This document shows, in pieces, positions 1 through 11,403 of a DNA stretch of 64,000 bases (position 1 is the first letter of the stretch; each line of letters starts with the position of its first letter). The notes below the pieces were generated by a model. The model saw only the letters and a list, made by a program, of their open reading frames with translations, was not told the DNA's origin and made no database searches. The position numbers and the translations under genes are program-made. This DNA comes from Climacium dendroides (Eukaryota > Streptophyta > Bryopsida > Hypnales > Climaciaceae), in contig OX467083.1 in NCBI GenBank assembly GCA_950106755.1, positions 32,111,029-32,175,028 on the forward strand, written 5' to 3'.

Positions 1-177
1 AAAAGTGGTTTCACAACCATTGTTTTACTTGCCCCTTTCGCTAGTGCTGAAGCTCCTTTTACATTGGCAAACTCAGTAGCCTTCCCCAAAGTACCAACGA
101 GAATCTAGTGAAAATCCATACTAGGATGTTCATGTTTGTCCACGCCTTGACACACATTTGGGACAAACCCACCAGCT
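1..177 (-). pseudogene. Distal end of gypsy PHD finger and downstream sequence
   Basis: Read on the minus strand from 177 down, the first codons give a Trp-Trp-Val-Cys-Pro-Lys-Cys stretch, the usual end of a PHD finger (W-x-C-P-x-C). It continues the finger that stops at 7421 on the far side of the CACTA-type element, so the two pieces were once joined. Beyond it the frame meets stops and I recognise nothing. The rest of this retrotransposon, including any 3' LTR, lies outside the window. Confidence 0.6.
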
Positions 178-894
178 TACTATAAGAAAACTGTGTCTGC
201 CGCGACATCGCAATTTGGACACCCGGACATCGCACGTGACATGTTCTATGTCTGGATTGATGTCCAATCACTTTGTGCTGCTGTGGACATGCCAAAAACA
301 TGATACGTTGCATTAGATTTGCAGGCCCAGCATCGTGATGTCCAAATAAAAATCGGTCAACAGATAACTTCAAGAGTTGAAATGTGGCTGCCACTTAGGC
401 GCGGGAAAGCCAGAGTGTCATTTTTTTCATCCATTGCCCGTCTATGATGTGGCATCTAATGTGTAATTGACGTGGCATGCCATGTCGGTGCTGATGGAAT
501 TGGCTGACGTGGCATCCGCGGATGCTGACGTGGCGTTTTTTGGACCCCTTGCCTGGTCTGCCTAGCATTTTAGGATGTCTTCTGAGGCATCGCTGTGAAC
601 GTTCAGGTGTCTTAAATGACGTCAGGTGAAATAGTTGTATGCTGATTGAAATGTCCATCCGAGCGTGTGGAGTTTACACATGCGTGCTTCTTAAAGCATA
701 CCCTGTCATAGGAGATGTCTGCTTGCACAAGCCAGCACAAGTACATGCTGGGGTAGTAGATGGCTTCTTGCATTGTAGGATGTCAACAGTGACGTCTACT
801 TGTTTGATCTTCGTAGAAGAAGATGCAATTATGAACGCACTTATTTTTTGGGACATCTCCTGGAACGCATGTATGCATTGTATTGGACGTTCTA

Positions 895-1110
895 ATGTTG
901 TCAATGTAGTAATATGTTATAAAATATGTAATATATGGTATATCATATGCAATATATGGTATATCATATGCAATACAACATATAAAATATGTCATACAAA
1001 ATATAATATATATAATATGCCATACAAAATACACCATACAAAATATATACAACATGCCATACAAAATACACCATACAATATTACAATATGCCATACACTA
1101 TATTTATCAA
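895..1110. repeat. AT-rich minisatellite in the CACTA-type element
   Basis: Two adjacent short-unit repeats. The first has a unit near CAATATATGGTATATCATATG, about 2.5 copies; the second a unit near ATGCCATACAAAATACACC, about four imperfect copies. Both strands stay open for a while here only because the repeats lack stops, and I do not regard those frames as genes. Confidence 0.7.
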
Positions 1111-1169
1111 GTATATTGAATGGCTCAAAAATCTACTTATTAATTAATGAAAAGACAAGCCTTTTATAC

Positions 1170-1790
1170 TAGTGGGGTGTAGGAGGCATGACAAACAATA
1201 TGGGATATACAAAACTAAAATATGAGCAACAATGTCGCAACCTAACTTTTTGATTTTTCTTTCTATCGTGTTCTGTAACACGGAATCCGGATTGAGTAGA
1301 CCCGGATTAGCATGAAAAAGGAAAGAAAAGCCAAGGGTTAGAAAGATTAGAAACATAAGCCCTGAATGAACCAGATTAAGGAGCGGAACGGATATTGGAA
1401 ACGTATCCGGTCTAAACCCCTAATCGGAGGAACGGATCCAGAATTCGCGTCCGGAAAATCGGAGAAAAGTAATGATGAGGTTTTCGGGGTATAAAAGGGA
1501 CTGTTTTAGGGTTTGTCTGTCATTTGCACCTGGGAGCACCAGCGTACTTGGCGTGCTCTCAGTGCTTTGAGTTGTGTCTGCAAATTGAGTGTGTTTTCTA
1601 TGTATTTGTGTAAATTGTGCAAAGTCTGAGAGTTGTGAGTGAATACGATTGTTTTCTTCACACGGGCGTAGAGATTAGACTAGAATCGAGTGCATGAGCA
1701 AGGCGGAAATTGAGAAAGAGAAAGAGAGAGGAAGGGAGTACCGCAGCACTTGTGCATTGAGTAATTCAGCCAAGGTCGAGGGGAGAGTGA
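1170..1790 (+). promoter_or_regulatory. Putative promoter and leader of CCGG-rich element (TATA at 1490-1497)
   Basis: TATAAAAG at 1490-1497 is followed by sequence that looks like a transcribed leader up to the first ORF. The region is rich in ATCCGGA, ACCGGA and TCCGGA motifs, as is the ORF after it. It could be part of an LTR, but I could not find a second copy or a clear tRNA primer-binding site, so the element class is open. Confidence 0.4.
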
Positions 1791-1850
1791 GTGAGGAAAC
1801 GGGGCGTGCGGCTAGGAAAGAAGAGAGGAAGTGAGTTAAAAGAGAGACGA

Positions 1851-3614
1851 ATGCCACAGTTAAAGCGTAGTCGAAATCAAGAACCAGCGAGCGCTCAGAG
1901 GATAGAAATTAGAGTAAGGAAAGTGGCTCCTTTAGAGCCTAGTAGTGAGCAGGAGAGAGTCGAATTGATGGAGGACCTCTCAGCCATGGGTTGCGCGGGA
2001 TTCCTGGGGAAGCCCTGGGGGTTTCGGAACGAGGCAATAGTGAGGGAGCTCATCAAAAGAGCCCCTAATCAGTTTGACAACACTATCCGGCCAGTTCCGC
2101 CCATGTGGACCAGGGAGATCTGGCGGAAAGTTTACGAGCTGGAGGAGGGCGGTGCAGAACAGGCCAGCAAGAAGGGAGATTTCGTGCATGGGAAGTTCCG
2201 GGGAGCAGCTAACCCCAAGGACGGGTACGCAATTGAAGACTGCGTCAGTGTGCGGCACAGGCGACTACTGGAGTTCCTGGTTCCGATTTTACATCCGGAA
2301 AAACCTACCCGGGTGACTTCCACGCTCGGAAATGCGATCTTTGGGGCCCTGAGCGGAGAAAAGTGGATGGATTGGGCGGCATTCATTTAGACGCTGATGA
2401 ATGTCTTAGTCTCCAATGTGGGAAAGAGTAGAGCTACTCCGGTAAGCCCCTACCTTTTCCACCTGTACAAGAATCAGAGTCTTCTCACAGCAGAGGAGAA
2501 CAAGGAGTGGAGAGCGCTTATGGCTCTCTGGACGTGTGGAGGATCGGATGAAGAATCCAAGACGGAACCGGATAGCCCGGAACCGGAGGAGAAGGGTGAG
2601 AACCCTAAGAAGAGGAATTGGGAAGAAGAGGAAGAGGAGGAAGAGGACGTTCTTCTCCACCGAAGGATGAAAAGGACGCCTAGTCTAAGGGGGTCCCCTT
2701 TGGGGCTTCAGAAGGAAAAGGGACCGGAAGCAATGGAACCGGTCGTCTCGAAGAAGCAGGAGCCGGTGGAAGCGGTCAGACCGAAACCCATTCCATTGTC
2801 CTAGTTGTTGGACCTGACAGGTCCATACAACGACCTAATCCGGATTCTCAGTACAGTAAGAGCGGATTGGGAAATGAAGACCACGACGTTGCGTGAAGTG
2901 GCGGATTTGGTAGGAAGTACTCCGACCAGTTCCCTGACGGAAGCCGTGGCAAACTACATCAGCAATCCGGACGAAGTGAAGGAGTTGGAGGATAGGTTGC
3001 TGAAGCAGAACATCAACCAGCGGGAGACAGACGAGCAGGTGGTCCGGTTGCAAGGAGAAATCCAAAACTACTGGAGGGACTTAGATGCTGGTCGCAAACA
3101 AGTGAAGGCTGCAATGACTCTACAGGAGGAGACCAGGATCGCAATCAACCGGATGACGATAGTAGTAGGGGCATCCAGTGAGGTAATGACAAAGGCCAAA
3201 TTGTTTGATGAGGGGATACATAAGGATCCGAAACCTTCGGGTACCCGTATCGCTTGCATCTTGGTTGACTTCGCCGGAGAGTTAGAAGAGGCGATGAAGG
3301 AATTCCGGAAGGACGCAAAGGGATTAGAGGATAGCGTCCGGAAGTTTCAGAGTGGATTAATCTCTTTATCCGGGATTTCAATCCCGGATGAGTTCGATGA
3401 GGTAGAGATATTGGAGGGGAAGTTTGAAACTCCAATATCGAAGGAGAAGGAGGCTGGAAGGACTTCTACTTTAGAAGCCCCACGGACGAGGACAGGAGTA
3501 ACTTCTCCTATAGAACCGGAGCGAATTCCGGAAGGGGGAGATAAAAGTAGAAATTTGAGTGAGCTCTCCCCCATAGCTACTCCAGATAGTGGTGGATCCC
3601 CTCAGGAGGGATAG
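1851..3614 (+). pseudogene. Transposon ORF of unknown family broken by two in-frame TAG codons
   Basis: One frame runs from the ATG at 1851 (or the GTG at 1791) to a TAG at 3612-3614, interrupted only by TAG at 2388-2390 and 2802-2804. Part 1 is basic at its N-terminus, then a compact domain rich in Trp, Arg and Pro. Part 2 continues that domain and ends in an acidic run around EEEEEEEED. Part 3 has long charged heptad-like stretches suggesting a coiled coil, then a Ser/Pro/Thr-rich tail. I see no zinc knuckle, protease or polymerase, so it may be a gag-like protein of a non-autonomous retroelement; I do not recognise the family. Both internal stops could come from CAG by C-to-T change. Codons are conspicuously rich in CCGGA, unlike the surrounding AT-rich DNA. 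Confidence 0.5.
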
Positions 3615-4780
3615 GTAGCTAGAAATTAGAGAATAGGAAATTTTGTTAGGTCAGACCTCGTTTCGGAAAGTTAGGAAAAGTTCAGATCCGAAAATCTTGG
3701 CCGGATAAATGTCAGATTTCCGGGGAGACCTTTTTGTAAATTCTGTATATAATTCAAGTCTCAAGACTGAGACTGAGAGCTTTTCCTTCTTGCATATGTT
3801 GTCTCTTGTGTATTGTCTATTGTTTTCTTGTTTTTCCAAAGTCTGTCCAGATAAGGAAGGGAGAGATTGAGTATAGATGAGTAGATCTTCTCCCCTTGTT
3901 GTCTTCTTGTGATTGCAGGTGCATGTGAACAGGTTGTAAGTGTTGGGAGTGAGTCAAGACACCTCAGTAGGTTTAAGGTTCATAATTCCGGGTGAGATAA
4001 CCAGTGCTAGGTTAGGCAGTAAGAGAAAGGATCCTCAAACTGTGCTAAAAGCTGCTAGATGGAATGTCTGAATTAGCCTCTGAACACTTGAGAGGTCTCA
4101 CCATCTGAAGAAGTAAACGGAAGAACGTTAAATTATGCTGGTACGGGCAGACGCATTTGTAGCCACCTTAGTTTCGCACGGATTGCAAAAGATAGTAAGG
4201 TCATTGTAGTAAGTGAGGGTCATACGGGGGATCTTTGTGTGACCTACAGGCTAAGATTACTTCCAGTTTGTTGTGAAAGATCAAACCGGATCCTGTTAAG
4301 ATAGGAGAATAGATTAGGTTAGTGAATTTTCCATCACTATAAAAACCGGAAAGAGGGGAGTGTCTACCTCTCTGAAAATAAGTGACAGATTCCTCTGAAG
4401 TGCCGACAGAGGCTAAACAGAACCGGAATAGAAGTTGAGGAAAGGAAGCCCTCGATTAAAGTAGTGCGAGATCCGATCGGAAGTATGAACTCCGGGTTGG
4501 TTCTTGAAGGTTGTCAATTAAGTTTGATTCGGGTCAGTATTAGTCTGGATCGGATTAGTTTATGGGAATATTAAGAAATCATCCGGTATTTTGGGAAAAA
4601 GGTGAGAGTGGTATAATCAAGAATAATGGAATTAGGTAACTTTCCTCAAATCACCTAGTAACACGAAACACTTCACAGAGTCTCTTGGGTTCGATCTTTA
4701 GAGTCACTTTATTATGCTTTAAAGAGGTTTTTGTGAGCATAATAGGGAATTTCACTTACCCTGTGCTACGACAAACAACA
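3615..4780 (+). other. Non-coding tail of CCGG-rich element
   Basis: No ORF of note. The sequence continues the CCGGA-rich style (for example near 3717, 4288, 4345, 4424 and 4490) and holds a second TATA-like box, TATATAA at 3746-3752, followed by a C/T-rich stretch. This could be the start of a 3' LTR or an internal promoter. CCGG motifs fade out near 4600, which I take as the approximate end of the block nested in the CACTA-type element. The string ACAAACAA occurs at both edges (near 1190 and 4770) and might be a target duplication, but that is weak. Confidence 0.35.
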
Positions 4781-6180
4781 TAAATACAATGATGTCTGAA
4801 ATGATATTTTAAAAAACATTTACATGTCTTAGTTATGGTTTTTTTGACGTCATTGTAAACATTCAAAAAAACATCTTTAGTATGAAATTAGACATTCACA
4901 TCAATGTTGTTTTAAACATTTCCTTCAATAATTTCTAAATTTTCTACAAATCTTATTTGTTGTTTATGATGTCATGATGAACATTTGCATGTCATTTCCA
5001 ACATATATGGAGATGTCTCCTTGAACATTTAATTGATAAAGTCACATTTATTAAATGTAGGTTGTTTGCAACATCAACTTCAATATAGTATGACACAACA
5101 ATACATCCAACATGGAATTCCAATTGTAGATTCTATTTTTGTCTATCTGGAAAGCTCTTATTCATTTCATTTGGATTTGTTATGAGAAAGTTATGGACAT
5201 TTTTGTTTTTTAGGCAATTAGAGCATCTTCTTGAAAAAAATAACTTGTTGGATGCATTTCTGAATGCAATTTTTACAATTTTTTCAAAATAAAAATTTCA
5301 CGTGGTTTAGTTTACTTGCTAGAACAATCTTACCATTGGGATTAGTGCATTTTAATTCCATCTAAAATTTATTAATATTTTAGATTTTCCTTCTATCTCA
5401 TACCTACTTCTACTTAACAATTTTCTTAAGAATGAAATTTAAGTTTTTTTTATTTTTTATTTATTTTTCTAAACTCTCAACTCAATTTTCTACTATAAAT
5501 ATTTAAATCTCAAAACTCTGTAGTGCAAAAATTTTACAAAGTCAAAAAATCTAGTCCCTCAATGCACTAAAAAACTTGTTTTTTCCACTTTAAATCTATG
5601 CGGTCAAAAATTCTGAAATTTTTTCTACAATTTTTTCTACTTGTTAGGTGTAAGATCCTATAGTTAGATGTGAAAAAAAATTAAAATTTCTTTTACTCTT
5701 TGCTACAGAAATGGCAATTTTGAATGTTTTCTAGCAAAAAAAAGGCCTTGGTCCTTTAAGGGTTAAGATGTCAAATATCTCAAAGTCCAAGAACACTAGA
5801 AAATCACCCCACAGTAGATATAAATGATTTGAAAATAATAAGTTAAGAAGGTGAAATAACAATAAAAATTATTAAAATTTGATGCAAAATTTATGATTTT
5901 AAACTAATAAAATTTAGAATTTAAATCTTAAGTTAAAAATAAATATTTTTATATAATATAATATTGATATGATTTTGTAAACCTTTTTTTATAACAAATC
6001 CATTCATCTAATTTATATAAATTTGTTATATAAATTAGATCTATATAGCTTATAACATTTTGAAATTTTTTTTGGACATTTTTGAAAACATTTGATGTCA
6101 ACAACAATGTCTTAAATTGCATCATTGTTTTTCATAGCACCAATATGCTGTGACTGAAATTTAGCAATGCTTTCTACAAC
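4781..6180. other. AT-rich interior of CACTA-type element, no gene seen
   Basis: Very AT-rich with short ORFs only. Scattered GACATC / ACATTT words relate it to the subterminal repeats of the surrounding element. I find no transposase or RNA gene. Confidence 0.5.
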
Positions 6181-7420
6181 ATCAAACCAAAATCTCTGCT
6201 TTTCCAGCGTCCGTTGACATGACATCCCAATGTTTTCTCAGACATATGATGTTATCCTGGACGTACAATGTTTTTGGCCTGACATCAGAAAAAACACAGT
6301 TTTTTTATATGGTGCAGTTGGTGAATGATAGGGACTTCGATGGCCTACAATCACTGCAACAAGTCGTGGACCCGGTGCGCCAACCAGCAGACAATGGTAG
6401 AAAGTATGTTGCCGTAGTTAGTGATGACATTGCATCTGAGGGCCAGCATTTTGACGTCACATAGGATGTCTGAGAAATACAAAGCCATCAACATGTTCAT
6501 GTCTTCCAAGTAGACCCGTTGCATCTTGAACGTGCATTTTGTAGCAAAGTCTGTCTTACTTGGTGCTACAAGTAACATCATATGAATAGGGTGGAATTTT
6601 ATCCTAATGAAGTTTGTTGAACGTGCGCAAAATGTAAGACTTCAATAGCCCAAAAATGAATCTAAACCAAGTAAACACATAAGTCATTTTATACTACATA
6701 AGAAGGACGTGCATCATATGCAAATTCAGCCTTGGGCATAAAGTCATGTCATGCATCTATAGTCATTTTGACATCAAAGAAGACGCCTACAATTGCTTTC
6801 ACAACACCTACACGTCCAGTTAAACGTAATGAAACACACAGTGGATAGCATGTGGTTTGAAGTTACATTCGTAGTAAGTACAAAATGTTAACGCCAATGT
6901 GGACGTCAGTACGTCACTTGTGACGTCCACGGAGACATCCAAGATCGGAACATGGATAGGCCAAGTATGCTGACGTGGCATGCCACATCATCATCCATGT
7001 CCACGTCATACAATTTCCACCTCATCACGCCATGCCAAATGCCACATAAGCTTTTAGGAGTCACCACCTACCCGTTGTCCTCTTTTTAAACTTGGGCAGT
7101 CATTTTACCTTTGACCGCAACAAAATTCTAAATCAACTTCTGAGCTAAGTTTGACCAAAGATGGTGACGTGGCTGAACTTGTTATTGTAGATATCCTTGG
7201 AAACATCTGGTGTCCACTTGGATGTCTTACATTGCATCATTATTTTTCGTAGCATCAATATGTTGTGACTGAAATCTAACAATGCTATCGAAGACATCAA
7301 AGCAAAATCTTCACTTTTTCGGCCTAACACCCCAACGTCTTCTGCGACGTATCGTGTTTTTGCAAACATACGTCGTTTTTGGTTGGATGTCTAAACAGAC
7401 ACAGTTTTCTTATAGTGGTT

Positions 7421-7549
7421 TGTTAAAATTTCTTCTAGAGGAGGATTCAAACAATTTATGTGCCACCTTGTGGAACAAACATCATACAAAACCATAGTGG
7501 TAGCGCGCTTGGTACTTCCACACAACATACATTTTAGCCTAGCTGAAAT
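7421..7549 (-). pseudogene. PHD-type zinc finger at the C-terminus of the gypsy polyprotein
   Basis: The minus-strand frame is clean across 43 codons and shows Cys-x2-Cys, a spacer of about 13 residues, Tyr-Asp-Val-Cys, four residues, then His-x2-Cys, followed by LNPPLEEI. This is the PHD signature (C-x2-C ... C-x2-C-x4-H-x2-C with the usual PPL-x-x-I tail), except that the third zinc ligand is Tyr rather than Cys. The final W-x-C-P-x-C is found at 1-177, beyond the CACTA-type insertion. PHD fingers read histone H3 tails. In a retrotransposon, a reader after integrase would most simply steer integration into chosen chromatin, as chromodomains do in chromoviruses. That role is inference. Confidence 0.65.
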
Positions 7550-7550
7550 A

Positions 7551-7650
7551 TCACTAGAAGAAACCCGCGTTTAACTTGACGGATTTTTTTGCGCATCATG
7601 TTACAATTTCATGTTTTTATGTCAAAAATTACGTCCAATGTATCATCAAT
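7551..7650. mobile_element. Half copy of a palindromic CACTA-ended MITE
   Basis: It begins CACTAGAAGAAACCCGCG and stays similar for about 95 bp to the left arm of the complete MITE at 19190-19404, including the ATGTTTTTATGTCAAAAA core. The opposite arm is missing. It lies between the integrase C-terminus and the PHD finger, where some retroelement sequence also appears lost. Confidence 0.55.
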
Positions 7651-7654
7651 ATGC

Positions 7655-8423
7655 CCTATAGTCACGTCGAGGGTGGTTGGCACCGTTTGTTGCAAGTAAA
7701 CATAATTGTTTGGTAGAAAATGTCGTGTTTGAGGTCAATAACCCCCTCCTCATATCGTGGCATAACGCAAAGTGTCTCTATATTGTGCAATAGAAAGGTT
7801 CTCCAAAGCCATTGGCATAACTTCCTTATACAGATATGTTTGTTGTTCACAAATGTGTGCCCACATGTCTAGATCATTCAAACCATCTAATATTTTATTT
7901 GCATCTTGTTTGATAGCCATGGATAAACGAGATGGCACCCAAATAATAAATGATAAGGTGAAAAAGAAGCCAGAGATGCTTACTTACTAAACTAATAGTC
8001 CATTGCTATCCATAGTAGTTGTAAGTTCCAATCTCTGTGATGATCCTTCTTCAAGCTATATTTCCAAAGTCCCCTCTTGACGGTTTGCACCATGCACTCT
8101 ACCAATTCATCTGCTTTGGGACGATCTCTTAATGTAGTGCAATGATCAATCATAGCTTGTTCACACAAGGCTTGAAATTCACCAAGAAACTCATGATCTT
8201 GATTAATTAGTCAATACCTCAGCTAAATGCCAAAGCGACTCAACACTTGATCCAAAAATAAATAAGCTACTTCTTCACTGAACTTATCAAACAATGCCAC
8301 CAACTCGATCCATTTGGAAAAATATTCAATCATCACTAGTACATACTTATTGTCTCGTGATGTTACTAGCAATGGTCTTGCAAAGTTCAAACTCCATCTA
8401 TAGCCCAATCCCATGATCGACAA
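7655..8423 (-). pseudogene. Integrase catalytic core and C-terminal part, gypsy relic
   Basis: The piece at 8223-8423 contains YRWSLNFARPL and, after it, YVLVMIEYFSKWIEL, matching the first acidic-residue region of Ty3/gypsy integrase (usually WSLDF-x-GPL). Here the catalytic Asp is Asn. From 8222 down to 7655 the match continues in shifting frames, including the stretch with PMALENLSIAQYRDTLRYA that follows the core in this family. The copy is dead: frameshifts, stops and a lost catalytic residue. Integrase would insert the cDNA into host DNA. Confidence 0.8.
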
Positions 8424-8432
8424 CAGTTGTAA

Positions 8433-8633
8433 TTAAGGCACTGAGGCATTAACAAATGCCCGCATTCTATCACAAACCGTGCATTTAGCTACTACTTGTT
8501 GAACTTGCATTTGCATACCTCGCCACCAGTAGTGAATTTGTAGCAAGCTGTGAGTTCTTCGCACTCTAAACTGCCCTAAGTCCTCGTGTGCATGCATCAC
8601 TAACTTCACTCTCTCATAAGGCGCCAACACCAA
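8433..8633 (-). pseudogene. Integrase HHCC zinc-binding domain
   Basis: The frame shows His-Ala-His-Glu-Asp-Leu-Gly with a second His (RRTHSLL) and then a CTVCDR cysteine pair after HYWWRGMQ, which is the H2C2 domain at the start of gypsy integrases. It sits just upstream of the catalytic core in the same orientation, as expected. Confidence 0.85.
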
Positions 8634-8646
8634 TTTTTATTGTTGT

Positions 8647-9043
8647 TTAGCCATATTCAAAGTAAATGAGCCCCTTCCCATACAAACTTTTTAACATTTT
8701 TGCTTGTTGTAGAATTCGGTTCTTTTCCTTAGCTGACACTATAGTGGCCAATTCACCATGCTTTAAATACTTCATAATGTCTCCATCCTCAAAAATGTCT
8801 TTGGTGCCTCCAGACTCTTCACCACCATCCACATCCATCGTGGCTACAATGGCTTCCTTGGTAATGTCTCCAGTCATTGCCAATAAACTCAAATAGGCGG
8901 CTGAATGCCAACCTGGTAAAAAATCTTCTCCCTCCTCCATATGCCACCATAGAGTCCACTTAGCTAAGACTTGGATTGCGGCTCAAGCTGTCAACATCCA
9001 TGCTCACCAAACTAGCACGATGTACAATTTTAAAGTCATACTC
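8647..9043 (-). pseudogene. RNase H end and linker to integrase
   Basis: 8941-9043 encodes the end of RNase H (EYDFKIVHRA, then DVDSLSRNP), a hallmark of the RNase H to integrase junction in Ty3/gypsy. 8647-8940 is an open acidic linker leading to the integrase zinc domain. The RNase H gene is cut at 9043 by the 3.8-kb insertion and resumes at 12850. Confidence 0.8.
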
Positions 9044-10286
9044 TGTGAGTGCTCATTTGGTCACTCATGATTCGGAATTGTTTTTATTTTATTTTATAAA
9101 GTTTTGAGTGTAGTTTTATATACAAAAAGCCCAAAAAAGAGTGAATAACCAAAACGGAGATGTCACATACCAATATGACCATTGGTCCTAATTGAGGCAT
9201 TTCTTGTTATTTGTAACCAAATCCTGCATGTAGATAGGGTAGAAACCCAGAAATTGTATAAAATAACCATGTTTAGTAGAAATTGCCCAACTTGTCTAAA
9301 CCTGCCTTTCAGTGACAGATTCTAACCAAATTGGTCCAAGGGAACTATGTAAAAACCTTAGGATAGATTCCCAAAGAGAGGTTTCAGTTTTCCCATTCCA
9401 TTGGTAAAATAGTAGAAACTCCAATTGTTAGCGTGCAGGTGAAGAAAACTCAAGACGAATCATAGGAAGGCATCTACAACTTAAGTACGGTAGTTCGAAG
9501 TAGAAATCATGCCAGGAGTCCAACGGAGCAATCGGCTCGCCAAGATTCCCTTCTATTTGGAAGATTTCCTTTTTACCAGAAGTTAAAGGAGATAGCAGGA
9601 TTTGATTCTCCTTCCTTAGATGTGCAAGACGGGAATATGAGTTTGCACATCCCTTGTGGAACTCCATAAGAGGTTCCATGAAAATTCTCGGTTTTTTCTG
9701 ATCTTCAAAAGATCTTTTTCCGAGTAATCAACCGTTGGAAGTAATGATGGGAAATTCCTAGAAATTACCCAGGCAGCGTAAAATCTCACTAAAAATCAGG
9801 GTAGCTTCTTTTATGTTAATAACAAGATCCAATAAGTTTTGTGGCATTCCGATAGTCAGAAGATGCAAAACCATCAAGATCCTCCAAAATTGGCAAATTT
9901 GAAGATTAATCGTGGAGTTGACCGGCGTACGGGGAGCATACGGAATCGGATTAAGGTTGAAGCGGGGTCTTTTCTTACTCCCTTATACCTACTAAAGAGC
10001 CTAGGCTAGTTATTTTTCTTAGAAAAGTTGATCTTCAAAAGTTAGGTTTTTATCCAATTTTGGTCTTCTAGTTAGCGCTAGAAATCTTTGTGATTTTAAT
10101 GTAGGAAAAAGGGGTGGGGGTTCTTTTAGACTAAAAATGGCCTTCTGAAGCCAATGGCGCAATCCGTTTGTGATTTGGAGCATTTCTCCAAAAGTTAGGA
10201 ATTTGGACCAGCTTAGAAGTGAAAATTGGGCAAATTAGATGAAAATCTTAATTGATAAGATTACCTTGTAGGAAAAGAGAGGAGGG

Positions 10287-10318
10287 GGGTGCCCTTGGGA
10301 GAGTATATAAGGGCACCC
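10287..10318 (+). promoter_or_regulatory. TATA box in the loop of a perfect 10-bp inverted repeat
   Basis: GGGTGCCCTT (10287-10296) and its exact reverse complement AAGGGCACCC (10309-10318) flank the TATA box TATATAAG (10304-10311), which overlaps the second arm by three bases. A C/T-rich start-site-like sequence follows. This is the likely promoter of the insertion at 9044-12842. Confidence 0.5.
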
Positions 10319-11008
10319 ATTCTCCTCTCAAAACACCCCTTAGGTTCATTTTGAACCGCCTTGTTTTCATTTGGGTCCATTTAGTTGGATTTTGGCCATT
10401 TAGGCCACGTTGCCAAATTTCCTTGCTTTTGGAGCATTTCAAGCTCTTTTGTTGTTGTTTTTGGAGCTCTCTTGAAGGACTTGGGGTCCCTTCAAGCTTT
10501 GCTAACTTGTTTGCGTGTTTTTGTTAAGCTTTTGAAGTGTTATTTTGGGTTTTGGGGCGTTTTGTTGAATTACTAACATTTGTACTAATCCTAGAGAAAA
10601 TCCCCCTTCGTACCTTGACGATGCCGCTTAGGGGGACCTTTAGTGTTTGATTTGAAGTATTTTGTGAACTAACACTTGTACTAACCATCACAATACAAGC
10701 TCATTGTGTGGGATTTCCCATTTTTTTGGAGTAAATTCCCCTACAAGCTTCGTTGGTGACAAGTCGCTTGTTGTTGTGGGTTGGATGTGTGTATGAATCT
10801 ACTAACCATTCCGATTTGAGCTTATTGTGTGGGATTTCACAATTCTTTGTTGAAAATCCCCCTAGAGCCTTGATAATCGGAATATGTGATCCGCGTGAGT
10901 ATGTCAAGTCTTTCCGAGAAGCTTTGAGTGGGATTCAAAGTTCTCCATGTCCACGTGTGCTTGTTATACCGTGTTCTTTTAAAAGAATTTGAGGTTAATC
11001 CCTCTAAT

Positions 11009-11187
11009 ACGGCAAAGCTATCGCCCCTAGCATATGTCTTTAGAAACCTATTAGTTTTGGGTGTTAGAGAAAATACGGCAAAGCTATAACTCTTAGTCTT
11101 AGAATTTAGGTGTATTTCAAAATCACGGCAAAGCTTTGACTTCGTGGGATTTGAATTCTTAGTTATTTTCATTTTGACGGCAAAGCT
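11009..11187 (+). repeat. Four copies of ACGGCAAAGCT
   Basis: Identical 11-mers at 11009-11019, 11075-11085, 11125-11135 and 11177-11187, spaced 66, 50 and 52 bp. The bases between them are not clearly repeated. They lie downstream of the TATA box inside the 3.8-kb insertion. Their role is unknown. Confidence 0.7.
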
Positions 11188-11403
11188 TTGAACCTCTCTT
11201 TTCTTTTGATCATTTCTATGTAGTTAGGCCTTTGGCCTTAGTTTGGTCAAGTTGTCATTTTTAATATTAGTCTTTCTGTGTAGTCAGGCCGCTAAGAAGA
11301 AGGGTCAGTACAAATTGAAGTTCAAAATCTCATAGTAGAGGTCAAGAGCTTTCCAGAAACATAAAATACAAAGAAATCCGAGCTAAAATGAGTAAGATAC
11401 AAG

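Larger units (their letters stand above)
178..7417. mobile_element. CACTA-type DNA transposon, non-autonomous, 7.24 kb
   Basis: The right end reads ...CTTATAGTG and the left end TACTATAAG..., so the termini are CACTA-type with one changed first base. About 22 bp of terminal inverted repeat match (ACTATAAGAAAACTGTGTCTG). Many subterminal GACATCC / GGATGTC and GACGTGGCATGCC copies lie within about 1 kb of both ends, as is typical of this superfamily. The flanking trinucleotides are gct on the left and gtt on the right, a 3-bp target duplication with one difference. It sits inside the PHD finger of the minus-strand gypsy relic. I found no transposase, so it is probably non-autonomous. The inside holds an AT-rich minisatellite, a CCGG-rich ORF block and about 1.4 kb of featureless AT-rich sequence. 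Confidence 0.75.

Noticed and set aside
639..1172. 177-codon plus-strand frame rich in Tyr, Ile and Asn
   Set aside because: Half of it is an AT-rich minisatellite and the rest lies in CACTA subterminal repeats.
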